A DNA stretch of 64,000 bases from Propioniciclava flava. GTDB taxonomy: Bacteria; Actinomycetota; Actinomycetes; Propionibacteriales; Propionibacteriaceae. Shown here one piece after another: positions 25,732 to 35,259 of this stretch; within the stretch, counting starts at the first letter, position 1; every line of letters starts with the position of its first letter. Location: NCBI RefSeq assembly GCF_004126535.1, contig NZ_PPCV01000005.1, positions 124,001 to 188,000 of the forward strand. Direction: 5' to 3'. A program made the position numbers and the translations under genes. The notes below the pieces were generated by a model, which was not told the DNA's origin, did no database searches, and was given only the letters and a program-made list of their open reading frames with translations.

Positions 25732-26887
25732 GGCCGCGACGTCGCAGGTGTGGCGTGAGCGAGGCAGGACGGCGGCGATCACCGCGGGGTCCATCGTGCT
25801 GGCGTTGCTGGCCGGGGCGGTGCTGATGGTCGTGTCTGATCCTGACGTCATCACCCAGTACGCCTATTTGTTCACTGCACCGGCGCTGCCGCTGGGGGCC
25901 ACGTGGGCCAAGGTGTCTAACGCCTATGGTGCGCTGCTGCTAGGTGCTATCGGGTCCCCCAATGCGCTCGCGGAGACGGCCTGGCAGGCCGCCCCGCTGA
26001 TCTGCGCCGGGCTCGGCGTCGGACTGGGCTTCCGGGCCGGTTTGTTCAACATCGGCGCTCAAGGCCAGGCCATCTGGGGATCCATCGCTGCGGCCTATCT
26101 TGGGTTCACCCTTCACTTGCCCCCTGTCATCCACGTGATCGTCGCCGTGATCGGAGGCCTCATCGCCGGCGCCATCTGGGGCGGCATCGTGGGGTTCCTC
26201 AAGGCGCGCACCGGAGCGCATGAGGTCATCGTGACCATCATGTTGAACTACGTGGCGTTGCAGGCGCTGTCGTGGCTGCTCTCCACCCCTGCCTTCCTGC
26301 GTCCCGGACGCGTCGACCCCATCGCGCCGGTGATCGCCGAGACCGCCGCCTTCCCGATCCTGTTTCGACAACTCAACGTCGGCTTCTTCGTTGCGCTGGC
26401 GGCGGCGGGCGCCGTGTGGTGGCTGCTGGACCGTTCGACGCTGGGGTTCGCCATTCGGGCGGTGGGCGCCAACCCGGCCGCAGCGGGAACAGCTGGCATG
26501 AACGTGCCGAACGTCACCATCATCACGATGGCGTTGTCGGGGCTCCTGTGTGGGCTCGCGGGCGTGCAGTACGCACTCGGGCCGGGCGCAGACCTGGTCG
26601 CGACACCCTTGTCCATCGGGCTGGTCGGGACGGTGGGCTTCGACGCCATCACCGTGGCGCTGCTGGGCCGCAGCAAGCCGCTGGGGACCGTCTTCGCGGG
26701 TCTGCTGTTCGGTGGCCTGCATGCGGGCGGGCTCGCGATGCAAAGCATCGCCCAAACGCCCCTGACACTCTCCACGGTGCTGCAAGCACTCATCGTCTTG
26801 TTCGTTGCGGCACCCGCCCTGGTGGGTGCGCTCCTGCCGAAGGTCAAGGCGCCCGCTACTACCAGCCTCGTGGGAGGTGAAGCATGA
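25724..26887 (+). CDS. Nucleoside ABC importer permease 1
   Basis: Permease of 387 residues from the BPD_transp_2 family (NupB/YufP-like) with about ten hydrophobic segments. Typical family segments are FRAGLFNIGAQGQ, GAHEVIVTIMLNYVA, and GFAIRAVGANPAAAGTAGMN with the EAA-like cytoplasmic loop. It overlaps the ATPase gene by eight bases and the second permease by four, so the subunits are made together as a heterodimeric pore. Confidence 0.92.
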   Translation: MAEAATSQVWRERGRTAAITAGSIVLALLAGAVLMVVSDPDVITQYAYLFTAPALPLGATWAKVSNAYGALLLGAIGSPNALAETAWQAAPLICAGLGVGLGFRAGLFNIGAQGQAIWGSIAAAYLGFTLHLPPVIHVIVAVIGGLIAGAIWGGIVGFLKARTGAHEVIVTIMLNYVALQALSWLLSTPAFLRPGRVDPIAPVIAETAAFPILFRQLNVGFFVALAAAGAVWWLLDRSTLGFAIRAVGANPAAAGTAGMNVPNVTIITMALSGLLCGLAGVQYALGPGADLVATPLSIGLVGTVGFDAITVALLGRSKPLGTVFAGLLFGGLHAGGLAMQSIAQTPLTLSTVLQALIVLFVAAPALVGALLPKVKAPATTSLVGGEA

Positions 26888-28182
26888 CCACGGTTGATCC
26901 GATGTCGCTGATGGACGATGCCCCGATCCATCTCGAGGTCACCGAATCCCGCGCTGCGCGGCGTGCCCGGCTCTCCACAGGCGGGCTGCTGGTCGCGCTC
27001 GGAGCTGTGTTGGCCTTGCTCGCCTTCGGCGCACGCGGGGACGCAGCTTTCGCCTTGTCGGACGCCTTCGCCACGGTCCCGCTCCCGACCATCGTGGTGC
27101 CCGGTATGGCGACGGCGCTCATGTGTGGTTTCCTCACGGCCATCGTCGGGGCCGGGTTCTTAAGTGGGAAGCTCACCGGCTCCCTGCGAACATGGGCAGC
27201 CGTGGTGGCCGGGTTCGCCGTGGCCTTTGGATTCATTGCGTGGGCGGGCTCAGGCAGCGCGTTCCCGTTCCCCGTCGCGAATCAGTTGTCGGGGACGATC
27301 GTGCTGGCCACGCCGCTGGTGTTCGGCGCGCTGGCGGGCGTCTTGTGTGAGAACGCGGGTGTGGTGAACGTGTCCATCGAGGGCGAGTTCCTCGTGGCAG
27401 CGTTCACCGCCGCGACCGTGGGGTCGATCACCGGCTCCCTGGTGGCGGCTTTGATCGCGGCTATGGCTGCGGGGGTGGCGATGGCGGCGCTGCTGGCACT
27501 GTTCTCGATCAAGTACCTCGTCGACCAGGTCGTCTTGGGCGTGGTGCTCAACCTGTTGGCCTCCGGCATCACCGGCTTCTTGTTCGATCAACTCATCCAG
27601 CCCAATAGCGCGACATTGAATGCGGCACCTCAGTTGCCGCGCGTGGCGATCCCGGGGCTTTCGGCCATCCCCTTGCTGGGGCCGGCGTTGTTCAATCAGT
27701 CACCGCTGGTCTATCTCGCCGTCCTGGCGGTCGTCGTGGTCGCGCTTCTGCTCTACCGGACCAGGTGGGGGCTTCGCGTCCGTTCTGTGGGGGAGCACCC
27801 CGAGGCCGCGGACACGGTGGGGATCAACGTTCGGCGTACCCGGTGGATGGCGGTCCTCGTGGGCGGGCTGTTCGCTGGTCTCGGCGGCGCCTACTTCACC
27901 ATCGGTTCCACCGGCGGATTCATCAAGGACATCACGGTCGGTAACGGCTTCATTGCGCTCGCTGCGGTGATCATGGGCCGGTGGCATCCGGTGCGGGCCG
28001 CGTTCATGGCCCTGTTCTTCGGGTTCGTGACTCAGCTGGCTTCGCAGTTGCAATCGCTCAACGCACCCATGCCCAGTCAGTTCCTCTTGATGCTCCCGTA
28101 CCTGGCCACCATCGTGGCCGTGGCCGGGCTGATCGGACGCTCGCGCGGCCCCAAGGCCGACGGCGTCCCCTACACGAAGTGA
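26884..28182 (+). CDS. Nucleoside ABC importer permease 2
   Basis: Second permease of 432 residues (NupC/YufQ-like). Family features are CENAGVVNVSIEGEF, YLVDQVVLGVVLNLLASG, and RVRSVGEHPEAADTVGINV. It has an N-terminal extension of about 90 residues with extra hydrophobic segments. It pairs with permease 1. Its TGA stop shares a base with the ATG of the deaminase gene (TGATG), so cytidine deaminase is coupled to transporter translation. Confidence 0.92.
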   Translation: MTTVDPMSLMDDAPIHLEVTESRAARRARLSTGGLLVALGAVLALLAFGARGDAAFALSDAFATVPLPTIVVPGMATALMCGFLTAIVGAGFLSGKLTGSLRTWAAVVAGFAVAFGFIAWAGSGSAFPFPVANQLSGTIVLATPLVFGALAGVLCENAGVVNVSIEGEFLVAAFTAATVGSITGSLVAALIAAMAAGVAMAALLALFSIKYLVDQVVLGVVLNLLASGITGFLFDQLIQPNSATLNAAPQLPRVAIPGLSAIPLLGPALFNQSPLVYLAVLAVVVVALLLYRTRWGLRVRSVGEHPEAADTVGINVRRTRWMAVLVGGLFAGLGGAYFTIGSTGGFIKDITVGNGFIALAAVIMGRWHPVRAAFMALFFGFVTQLASQLQSLNAPMPSQFLLMLPYLATIVAVAGLIGRSRGPKADGVPYTK

Positions 28183-28601
28183 TGACGATGCACGAGGGAG
28201 GCCCCGCAACGTCTCCGGTTGATTGGGAGGCGCTGCGGGCCTTGGCCCGGGCTGCTTGTGCCCGTGCCTATGCGCCGTATTCGGGGTATCCCGTCGGGGC
28301 GGCAGCCCTCGTGAGTGATGGCCGTCTGATCAGCGGATGCAACGTGGAGAACGCCGGATACGGGGTGACGTTGTGCGCCGAATGCGGTCTGATTGGTGAC
28401 CTCATCAACGGTGGCGGTGGACGCCTGGTGGCCTTCACGTGCTGCAACCGGGACGGGGCGCAGATCATGCCGTGCGGTCGGTGTAGGCAACTGCTGTGGG
28501 AGCACGGGGGAGCGACGCTGCTCGTCGATACCCCTCAGGGCGTGTGGTCGATGGACCGCGTCCTGCCCCAGGCCTTCGGCGCGGAGGATCTCGCGCTCTA
28601 G
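28182..28601 (+). CDS. cdd: Cytidine deaminase
   Basis: Zinc enzyme that deaminates cytidine and deoxycytidine to uridine forms in pyrimidine salvage. Length 139 residues. YAPYSGYPVGAA, GCNVENAGYG, the catalytic CAECG (residues near 67) and the zinc site PCGRCRQ are all present. The ATG at 28182 overlaps the permease stop (TGATG); an in-frame ATG at 28188 is an alternative. Placement at the end of a nucleoside-importer operon links uptake to salvage. Confidence 0.95.
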   Translation: MTMHEGGPATSPVDWEALRALARAACARAYAPYSGYPVGAAALVSDGRLISGCNVENAGYGVTLCAECGLIGDLINGGGGRLVAFTCCNRDGAQIMPCGRCRQLLWEHGGATLLVDTPQGVWSMDRVLPQAFGAEDLAL

Positions 28602-28614
28602 GCCTGGGCCGTGC

Positions 28615-28830
28615 CTAGATTTTGTAGCCCAGCCCGTGGGCGACGATGACGGCGATCCCGGCGAACACGGACACCCCGACGACGGCGTAACTGGCGATCG
28701 CCCAGCCGAGCCGCCCAGAGGCGTGCGCACGAACGCCCAGGCTGAACAGGGCGGGAAGCCCCGCCCCCAGCAGCAGGCCGACGGCGACGACCTTCCACAC
28801 GGCGTCCAAAGCGGCGAGAAACTGCCCCAT
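28615..28830 (-). CDS. Small membrane protein coupled to pit
   Basis: Protein of 71 residues with two hydrophobic segments (VWKVVAVGLLLGAGLPALF and the region AIASYAVVGVSVFAGIAVIV) separated by a short basic loop. The start ATG shares a base with the stop of the phosphate transporter gene (TGATG), so it should be translated with it. I do not recognise a named family. It may be an accessory of the transporter or simply carried by the operon. Coding quality is supported by the coupling and the natural membrane-protein composition. Confidence 0.7.
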   Translation of the reverse strand: MGQFLAALDAVWKVVAVGLLLGAGLPALFSLGVRAHASGRLGWAIASYAVVGVSVFAGIAVIVAHGLGYKI

Positions 28831-30062
28831 CAGGAACCCACCTTCTGGCTGGCCGACTCCGACAAGGGGGCGGGGGAGTCGGGCACCTCCCAGGCGTCGT
28901 TGACGTTGTCGGGGTTGACGGGGGCCTGGCGGCTGTGCAGGAACATCCACAGCGCGAGGGCCGCCATCACCGCCACGGTGAACAGGGGACCCCACCAGTC
29001 GCCCAGAGCATGAGCCCCCAGCCACAGGGCTGCGCCCACGGCGGCGGATGCGGGCAGCGTGATGACCCAGGCGATGGCCATGCGTCCAGCCAGCCCCCAG
29101 CGGACCGTCGCCCCCTTGCGTCCCATGCCCGAGCCGAGGATCGACCCGGTGGCCACATGCGTGGTCGACAGCGCAAAGCCCAACTGGGAACTGGACAAGA
29201 TGACGGCCGCAGAAGCCGCTTCGGCGGCCATGCCTTGGGGTGAGGAGATCTCCACCAGGCCCTTGCCCATCGTCCGGATGATGCGCCAGCCCCCGATCCA
29301 GGTGCCCGAGGCGATGGCCAGCGCGCAAGCGACCTTGACCCACAAGGGGATCTCGTGGGTGCTGGTCCACGCGCCGGACGCGATCAACGCCAAGGTGATG
29401 ACGCCCATGGTTTTTTGTGCGTCATTGGCGCCGTGGGCAAGAGACACCAGCGACGCGGTCCCGATCTGTCCCCACCGGAAGCCCCGCTCCATGGTGGCTT
29501 CGGCCACGCCGCGCGAAATCCGGAACACCAACCAGGTGCCGACGGTCGCGACGAGCGCCGCGATCACCGGGGACGCGATCCCTGGAAGGATCACTTTGCC
29601 GACGACGCCGTCGAGCGTCGACCCGCTCCCGATCCACTTCACGGATTCGACGCCGAGGCCCGCAATGGTGGCGCCGACGAGACCACCGAACATGGCGTGG
29701 GAGGAGCTCGACGGGAGGCCGCGCAGCCAGGTGAACAGGTTCCAGGTGATGGCACCGGCCAGACCGGCCAACAGGACCAGCAACAGGGAGTGTCCGCCGT
29801 CGGCCAGCAGGTCGGCCCGCGGCGTCCCGTCAGGGTTTTGGATCCGGACGATCGCATTGGTGACGGTCAAGGCAACCTCGACCGACAAGAAGGCGCCCAC
29901 CAGGTTCAAAGCGGCGCATAAGAGGACGGCAACGCGTGGTTTCAGGGCGCCGGTTGCGATCGAGGTCGCCATGGCGTTGGCCGTGTCATGGAAGCCGTTG
30001 GTGAAGTCGAACGCAAGGGCGGTACCCACCACCAGGATGAGAAGGACCAGCTCAGGGGTCAC
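28830..30062 (-). CDS. pit: Low-affinity inorganic phosphate transporter, Pit family
   Basis: Membrane protein of 410 residues carrying metal-phosphate by proton symport. Both signature repeats are visible: an N-terminal FDFTNGFHDTANAMATS and a C-terminal-half SLAHGANDAQKTMGVI, with SSSHAMFGGLVGA and STTHVATGSILGSG as the matching inner motifs. The start is taken as GTG 30062 because TACCAT lies 6 nt upstream; longer in-frame starts encode an unlikely Arg/Trp-rich tail. The stop is coupled to the small membrane protein gene. Confidence 0.93.
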   Translation of the reverse strand: MTPELVLLILVVGTALAFDFTNGFHDTANAMATSIATGALKPRVAVLLCAALNLVGAFLSVEVALTVTNAIVRIQNPDGTPRADLLADGGHSLLLVLLAGLAGAITWNLFTWLRGLPSSSSHAMFGGLVGATIAGLGVESVKWIGSGSTLDGVVGKVILPGIASPVIAALVATVGTWLVFRISRGVAEATMERGFRWGQIGTASLVSLAHGANDAQKTMGVITLALIASGAWTSTHEIPLWVKVACALAIASGTWIGGWRIIRTMGKGLVEISSPQGMAAEAASAAVILSSSQLGFALSTTHVATGSILGSGMGRKGATVRWGLAGRMAIAWVITLPASAAVGAALWLGAHALGDWWGPLFTVAVMAALALWMFLHSRQAPVNPDNVNDAWEVPDSPAPLSESASQKVGS

Positions 30063-30068
30063 CCTTTG

Positions 30069-30074
30069 ATGGTA
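30069..30074 (-). promoter_or_regulatory. -10 box TACCAT for pit
   Basis: TACCAT on the minus strand, 6 nt before the GTG at 30062. It is a candidate leaderless promoter and the main reason for choosing that start. Confidence 0.4.
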
Positions 30075-30157
30075 ACCATGTTGAGGTCTCCAGGTCACCT
30101 TCCGTACAGGTGCGGTCCACCGGGTTGCCACGGGCACGGACGGTGAGGGTCAGGCCA

Positions 30158-30163
30158 TAGAAT
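30158..30163 (+). promoter_or_regulatory. -10 box TAGAAT for metG
   Basis: TAGAAT lies 6 nt before the ATG at 30170 with no Shine-Dalgarno, so transcription should start at the A of the ATG. Confidence 0.55.
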
Positions 30164-30169
30164 CCGGGC

Positions 30170-31960
30170 ATGACTTCTCGGATCCTCACCTGTGCTGCGT
30201 GGCCGTACGCGAACGGCCCCCGGCACATCGGACACGTGTCCGGTTTCGCCGTTCCGGCGGACGTCTTCGCGCGGTATCAGCGCATGGTGGGCAAGGACGT
30301 GCTGATGGTGTCGGGCACCGACGAACACGGCACCGCGATCCAGGTGAAGGCGGACGGCGAAGGCCTGACCGCACGCGAGACCGCCGACAAGTACCACCGC
30401 ATCATCGTGGAGGACCTTCAGGGGCTGGGGTTGTCGTATGACCTCTACACCCGGACGACGACGCTGAACCATGCCACGGTCGTGCAGGAGTTGTTCCGGG
30501 CGCTGTACGACAACGGATATGTGGTCGCGCAGCGGCAGTTGGGCGCCATTTCTCCCTCGACGGGCCGGACGCTGGCCGACCGCTACATCGAGGGCACGTG
30601 TCCGATCTGTGGCTACGAGGGCGCCCGCGGCGACCAGTGCGACAACTGCGGAAACCAACTCGACCCCATCGACCTGATCAACCCCCACAGCCGGATCAAC
30701 GGCGAGGTGCCCGAGTTCATCGAGACCGAGCACTTCTTCTTGGACCTTCCCGCGTTGGCCGACGCGTTGCAGGCCTGGCTGGGGACGCGGACGGACTGGC
30801 GTCCCAACGTGATCCGGTTCTCCACCGAGTTCGCCAAGGATCTCAAGCCTCGCGCCGTGACCCGCGACCTTGACTGGGGCGTCCGGATCCCGATCGACGG
30901 TTGGCAGGACGCCGATATGAAGCGCATCTACGTGTGGTTCGACGCGGTGACGGGCTATCTGTCGGCGTCGGTGGAGTGGGCGCGTCGCGTCGGCCGTCCG
31001 GACGCGTGGAAGGACTGGTGGACCAACGAGGGCGCCGAGTCCTACTACTTCATGGGCAAGGACAACATCACCTTCCACACCGTGATCTGGCCCGGCATGC
31101 TGATCGGTGCCAACGGGGAGGGCTCGCGGGGAGGCTCGCCGAGTTCCTTCGGCGTCTTGGATCTTCCGACGGAGATCGTCAGTTCGGAGTTCTTGACCAT
31201 GTCGGGGTCGAAGTTCTCCAGTTCCCGCAACAAGGTCATCTACGTGCGCGACTTCTTGGCCGAGTTTGGCCCCGACGCCCTGCGCTACTACATCGCGGTC
31301 GCGGGCCCTGAAAACCAAGACACCGACTTCACCTGGGACGAGTTCGTGCGCCGGGTGAACTTCGAGTTGGCCAACGAGTGGGGCAACCTGGTCAACCGGT
31401 CGATCTCGATGGCGCACAAGAACGTGGGCGCCATCCCGGAGGCGGGGGAACTCACCGCGGAGGATCGCGCCTTGCTGGACGCGTCCACGGCGGCGTTCGC
31501 CACGGTCGGCGCTTTGCTGGAGCGCGCGCGGTTCAAGCAGGGGATCAGCGAGGCGATGCGTGTGGTGTCCCTGGCTAACAAGTACCTCTCGGACCAGGAG
31601 CCGTGGAAGAAGAAGGACGACCCTGCTCGACGCGACACGATCCTGCACGTTGCCTTGCAGGCCGTCTCCGATTGCAACACGCTGCTGACCCCCTTCCTCC
31701 CGCACGCCGCCCAGAAGGTGTTCGAAGCGCTGGGCGGAACGGGCGTGTGGGCGGCGCAGCCGCAGATCGTGGAGGTGGACGAGGAAGGCGGCCCGTCCTA
31801 CCCGGTGCTCATGGGCGATTACGCGGGTGAGGCCGCGCGGTGGCACTCCGTACCGATCCTGGCAGGCACCCCGCTGGCCAAGCCGACGCCGATTTTCGCG
31901 AAGCTGGACGAGACGTTGGGCCAGACCGGGCCTTCGTGGGCGCCGGTGGCCGAAGCCTGA
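30170..31960 (+). CDS. metG: Methionyl-tRNA synthetase
   Basis: Class I synthetase charging tRNA-Met, 596 residues. The HIGH motif appears as PRHIGH (about residues 17-22). A zinc-knuckle domain with CPICGYEG and CDNCGN lies near residues 144-162. The KMSKS element is present as KFSSS. The anticodon-binding helical domain follows at the C-terminus. There is no C-terminal tRNA-binding dimerisation domain. It is probably expressed from a leaderless transcript, and a strong hairpin follows the stop. Confidence 0.97.
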   Translation: MTSRILTCAAWPYANGPRHIGHVSGFAVPADVFARYQRMVGKDVLMVSGTDEHGTAIQVKADGEGLTARETADKYHRIIVEDLQGLGLSYDLYTRTTTLNHATVVQELFRALYDNGYVVAQRQLGAISPSTGRTLADRYIEGTCPICGYEGARGDQCDNCGNQLDPIDLINPHSRINGEVPEFIETEHFFLDLPALADALQAWLGTRTDWRPNVIRFSTEFAKDLKPRAVTRDLDWGVRIPIDGWQDADMKRIYVWFDAVTGYLSASVEWARRVGRPDAWKDWWTNEGAESYYFMGKDNITFHTVIWPGMLIGANGEGSRGGSPSSFGVLDLPTEIVSSEFLTMSGSKFSSSRNKVIYVRDFLAEFGPDALRYYIAVAGPENQDTDFTWDEFVRRVNFELANEWGNLVNRSISMAHKNVGAIPEAGELTAEDRALLDASTAAFATVGALLERARFKQGISEAMRVVSLANKYLSDQEPWKKKDDPARRDTILHVALQAVSDCNTLLTPFLPHAAQKVFEALGGTGVWAAQPQIVEVDEEGGPSYPVLMGDYAGEAARWHSVPILAGTPLAKPTPIFAKLDETLGQTGPSWAPVAEA

Positions 31961-31976
31961 GCGCTTCCCTGTGACG

Positions 31977-32014
31977 GTTGCGGCCGCTCAGCCTTCGGGT
32001 TGGGCGGCCGCAAC
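31977..32014. terminator. Bidirectional terminator between metG and the BASS transporter
   Basis: An 11-bp GC-rich stem (31977-31987 with 32004-32014) with extra pairing in the loop lies at convergent gene ends. The end of the transporter gene overlaps it. Confidence 0.7.
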
Positions 32015-32977
32015 GGCATTCGCCTGCCGCGCGTAGCGCGTGGCGAGCCACGAGCAGGCCATCAACTGCGCCTGATGGAAAACCATCAGGGGCAACATGA
32101 TCAGCCCGATCGGGGAGGACGCGAACAAGACGGTCGCCATGGGCAGCCCCGTAGCCAGCGACTTCTTCGTCCCACAGAACTGGATCGCGATGGCGTCGCC
32201 GCGATTGAAGTGGAGGCGACGCGCGCCCCACCAGGTCAGCCACAGCATGAACACCAGCATCACCAGGCACACCCCGATCAGCGCGGCGATGTCGGTCAGC
32301 CCGACCATGTGCCAGATGCCTTCGCGGACGCCTTCGGAGAACGCCGAGTAAACGACCATGACGATGGAGGCTTGGTCGAACAGCTTCAGCTTCTTGTGCT
32401 TGGCGACGAAGTCGGCGGTCCACCGCCGCGACAGCTGACCCAGGATGAAGGGCAGCAGGATCTGCCCCATCAAATCGAGGATCGAGTCGAAGCCGACATT
32501 CGCCTGCCCGGACGTATTCATCAAGGCGATGGCCAGCAGGGGGGTCAAGAACACGCCCAGCAGGTTGGAGGCCGACGCGCTGACGATTGCTCCGGCGACG
32601 TTGCCGCGCGCGATGGAGGTGAAGTTGATGGAGCTCTGCACCGTTGAGGGGCACAGCGTGACGTAGACCAACCCGGGGATCAGCGAGGGTGAGATCACCT
32701 GGGCGGGCAACTGGGCGATCAGCAAGCCGACGACGGGAAACACCACGAAGGTGCACGTCAGGATCATCAGGTGCAGCCGCCAGTGGGTGAGCCCGGCGAG
32801 CGCCTCGCGCGGGTGGAGGCGGGCACCGTAAAGGAAGAAGAGGCAAAAAATGGCGACCTTGGTGGCCCACGACAACACGACCGCCCCGATTCCGGCCGCA
32901 GGCAGGAACGTCGCCGTGAGCGCCGCCGCCACGATCGCGAGCAGGAAGTAGTCAGGTTTGAACTTGGGGAGCGCCAC
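31988..32977 (-). CDS. Bile acid:sodium symporter family transporter (SBF-like)
   Basis: Membrane protein of 329 residues with about ten hydrophobic segments from the BASS superfamily, SBF-like/YfeH branch. Features are FLLAIVAAALTATFLPA at the start, FFLYGARLHPREAL, a TLCPSTVQSSINFTSIARGN crossover region and QFCGTKKSLATGLPMA, which carry the family's unwound-helix motifs. These transporters move organic anions with sodium; the substrate is unknown. The start is GTG 32977, with TAGGGT 6 nt upstream. Confidence 0.9.
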   Translation of the reverse strand: MALPKFKPDYFLLAIVAAALTATFLPAAGIGAVVLSWATKVAIFCLFFLYGARLHPREALAGLTHWRLHLMILTCTFVVFPVVGLLIAQLPAQVISPSLIPGLVYVTLCPSTVQSSINFTSIARGNVAGAIVSASASNLLGVFLTPLLAIALMNTSGQANVGFDSILDLMGQILLPFILGQLSRRWTADFVAKHKKLKLFDQASIVMVVYSAFSEGVREGIWHMVGLTDIAALIGVCLVMLVFMLWLTWWGARRLHFNRGDAIAIQFCGTKKSLATGLPMATVLFASSPIGLIMLPLMVFHQAQLMACSWLATRYARQANAVAAAQPEG

Positions 32978-32983
32978 TCGGCA

Positions 32984-32989
32984 ACCCTA
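32984..32989 (-). promoter_or_regulatory. -10 box TAGGGT for the BASS transporter
   Basis: TAGGGT on the minus strand, 6 nt before the GTG at 32977. It overlaps the stop codon of the upstream DUF4185-like gene, so the transporter may also receive read-through. Confidence 0.45.
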
Positions 32990-35185
32990 GCCCGGCGTCA
33001 CGCCCAGCAGGGTGAGGTCCGCAGCACTGAGGTGGTGTTCCATGAGCACCACCTGGTAGGGGTTCCAGGTGGACAGCGTGTACCGCAGCGCGACGCCGTC
33101 GGCGTGCGGGCGGGAGTCGTACAGGTAAGGCGCGTAGGCGCCGCCGGGGCGTCCTGCTTGCGCGGCGAAGATGGCGTCCCCCACCGGATCGTCGTCGTGA
33201 AAAGCGCGAATGAACCGCCGGGAGGGATCATCAAAGGACAACCCTTCAGCGATCCAGTCGAACAGCACGAGACGCTCGCTCCAGGGCCCCCACGGCAGCG
33301 TCGACAGACGCAGGACGACGGCGCCTCCCGCTGCGTCTTCGGGATCGCTCATGCTCAACAAGGCGTAGGCACCCAAGGCTGCGACCCAGCGCACGCTCAC
33401 CTCACCGAAGGCGCCCCGAACCAGCGGGACCGCGTCCGTCTCGGCGACCGACCAGGACGGGACGCCACGATGCACCCCCGACAGGTAGGCCAACCGCGGG
33501 GAGGTGAGGTCGGCGGAGGGATCCAGGACGGCGAACCGGAGGTCGTCGGCGCGATAGGAGCCCGACCCCCACAATCCGATGAGCCCCTGGGAGGCATCGG
33601 GGAACGGCAGATGGGGCAGCTCGGCGGGAAGCCGTTGAGCGGAGACGTTGATGAAGGACAGGTCGGAAAGCTGGGCCAGCGTCGTGAACCGAAAGGGTCG
33701 CCGCGTGCGGCCCGTGATTGCACTTGGGCGATCGTCGGCGCGGGCCAGCAGGGAGCGTCCCATCACCTGGTGGCGAGCGAAATGGTTGGACGAGGTGAAC
33801 ACATACCACTGGCCGGCGTGGGTGAAACCGTCGAGGGGAACGTCGTACTCGGTCATCGTGGTGCCGTGGCCGCGAAACCGCAGCGGGCCGCCGTGGAACT
33901 CAAAGCGGGGGGCGGCACCGTCGGGATCGTGGATGAGTGCCAAAGCGTCACGGGTGGCCCACCGTTTGCGCTGCCAATGCGTGTCCCCAAACAGCATCAC
34001 CGACTGATCCCCGACCTCGACCCGCACCCCCAGATCGGTTCCTCGCACCCCGGAGGTGGAGTGCGAGGAACTCAGCGTGCTGCCGGTGCTGTTCCCTCCT
34101 GGTTGGGTGTCGTGTTCGCCGCTGATCTGAGCGACCTTGTGCGACGGGGCCTGGGCCCGCAGTACCGGGCCGACCGAAGGCACGCGCAGCGCCGCGGCCC
34201 GGACCCAGCGTGCGGACGCGGCCCGGGCGCGCGGCTGCTCACGGTGCCACAAGAAAAGACCGTCGTCCTCGGCGACGAGCGCCTGCACCCAGCCGCCCGG
34301 ACCAGAGAAGGCCTGACGAGTGCCGCCCAAGTTCAGCGCCCCCAACCCGAGACGCGACGCATCCCATCCGCCGCTCAGTGAGGTGACGCTCAAGGCCACA
34401 GAGCGCACCTGCGCGTGCCCGGCCAAGGCAGGGAGCGCGTCGGGCATCGGCGTCCACGAGGACGCCGTGGCTGACCCACGCCACCACGACACCCCGGTGT
34501 CTGGCTGAGGAAGAGCGAGCCACGCCTGCCGAGGAGCCGCCGATACGAGCGCGGGGGAATCGGAGAGGGACGCGACGCGATGCTGAGGCGTCCACCCCGT
34601 GCGTGGCTGCCCGATCACGATCTGCACTTCCTCACCTTGAGGGAGCGCGACGACGAGGCGATCGCCAAGGATGGTGAGAGCGGGCGTCCCGTTGGTCTGG
34701 CCGAGGAACTGCCCCGCCTGCCACGACACCGCATCACGAGAGAACCAATGGCGTGCCCGTCCCGCCTGCGCGATCACGGCGTGCAGGGTCCCCGCGTGTG
34801 CAGCGAGCGCCACCGCCTCACCCGCGCCCAGGCAGGCGACGTGCTGCCAGGGCGAGGCGTCCACGCTGGGATCGTGCGTCCAGGCTGCGACCCCCTCCTG
34901 GCTGGGGATGAGCGCAACCAACGCACCGGGACGCCAGCGGGGCCCCCATCGGTCGGGGCGCTGCGCCAGCGCAGCCGGGGCGAGGCACGACGTCGTCACC
35001 GTCGCGGCGCGTACCCATCCCCGGTCGGGTCGACCCTGAGAACGGACGTAGTGGTCCACGATCGCGGCGTCCTCGCTGCGGCGCACCAGCGCTTCCAGCC
35101 GGGGCGCGCGCAGCAAGGCGCGCCAGCGTCCGGTGTCGCCGGGGACCGAGGACTGGATCAGGCTGGAGGATCCGAGAAGCAGCAC
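32987..35185 (-). CDS. Large DUF4185-like beta-propeller protein
   Basis: Protein of 732 residues. The C-terminal half (from about residue 370) resembles the DUF4185 domain, a glycosidase-like five-bladed propeller: GTDLGVRVEVGDQSVMLFGDTH, DVPLDGFTHAGQWYVFTSSNHF (cited in part), GLIGLWGSGSYR, and PYLYDSRP. The N-terminal half has repeated W-rich strands and looks like a second propeller of unknown type. No signal peptide or lipobox is visible, which is unusual for this family. I take the GTG at 35185 as start because TATCGT lies 6 nt before it; the frame stays open to a TTG at 35245. Function unknown; carbohydrate binding or hydrolysis is a guess. Confidence 0.7.
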   Translation of the reverse strand: MLLLGSSSLIQSSVPGDTGRWRALLRAPRLEALVRRSEDAAIVDHYVRSQGRPDRGWVRAATVTTSCLAPAALAQRPDRWGPRWRPGALVALIPSQEGVAAWTHDPSVDASPWQHVACLGAGEAVALAAHAGTLHAVIAQAGRARHWFSRDAVSWQAGQFLGQTNGTPALTILGDRLVVALPQGEEVQIVIGQPRTGWTPQHRVASLSDSPALVSAAPRQAWLALPQPDTGVSWWRGSATASSWTPMPDALPALAGHAQVRSVALSVTSLSGGWDASRLGLGALNLGGTRQAFSGPGGWVQALVAEDDGLFLWHREQPRARAASARWVRAAALRVPSVGPVLRAQAPSHKVAQISGEHDTQPGGNSTGSTLSSSHSTSGVRGTDLGVRVEVGDQSVMLFGDTHWQRKRWATRDALALIHDPDGAAPRFEFHGGPLRFRGHGTTMTEYDVPLDGFTHAGQWYVFTSSNHFARHQVMGRSLLARADDRPSAITGRTRRPFRFTTLAQLSDLSFINVSAQRLPAELPHLPFPDASQGLIGLWGSGSYRADDLRFAVLDPSADLTSPRLAYLSGVHRGVPSWSVAETDAVPLVRGAFGEVSVRWVAALGAYALLSMSDPEDAAGGAVVLRLSTLPWGPWSERLVLFDWIAEGLSFDDPSRRFIRAFHDDDPVGDAIFAAQAGRPGGAYAPYLYDSRPHADGVALRYTLSTWNPYQVVLMEHHLSAADLTLLGVTPG

Positions 35186-35191
35186 CTCGAC

Positions 35192-35197
35192 ACGATA
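35192..35197 (-). promoter_or_regulatory. -10 box TATCGT for the DUF4185-like gene
   Basis: TATCGT on the minus strand, 6 nt before the GTG at 35185. It supports a start 60 bases inside the maximal reading frame. Confidence 0.4.
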
Positions 35198-35246
35198 GCG
35201 AGGCGTCCCGATCGGAAGCTCGTCTGGGAGGCGGGCCGTGAGCAAC

Positions 35247-35252
35247 TAGGGT
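35247..35252 (+). promoter_or_regulatory. -10 box TAGGGT for the mycothiol-dependent enzyme gene
   Basis: TAGGGT lies 7 nt before the ATG at 35260 without a Shine-Dalgarno. Confidence 0.5.
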
Positions 35253-35259
35253 GTCGGCC

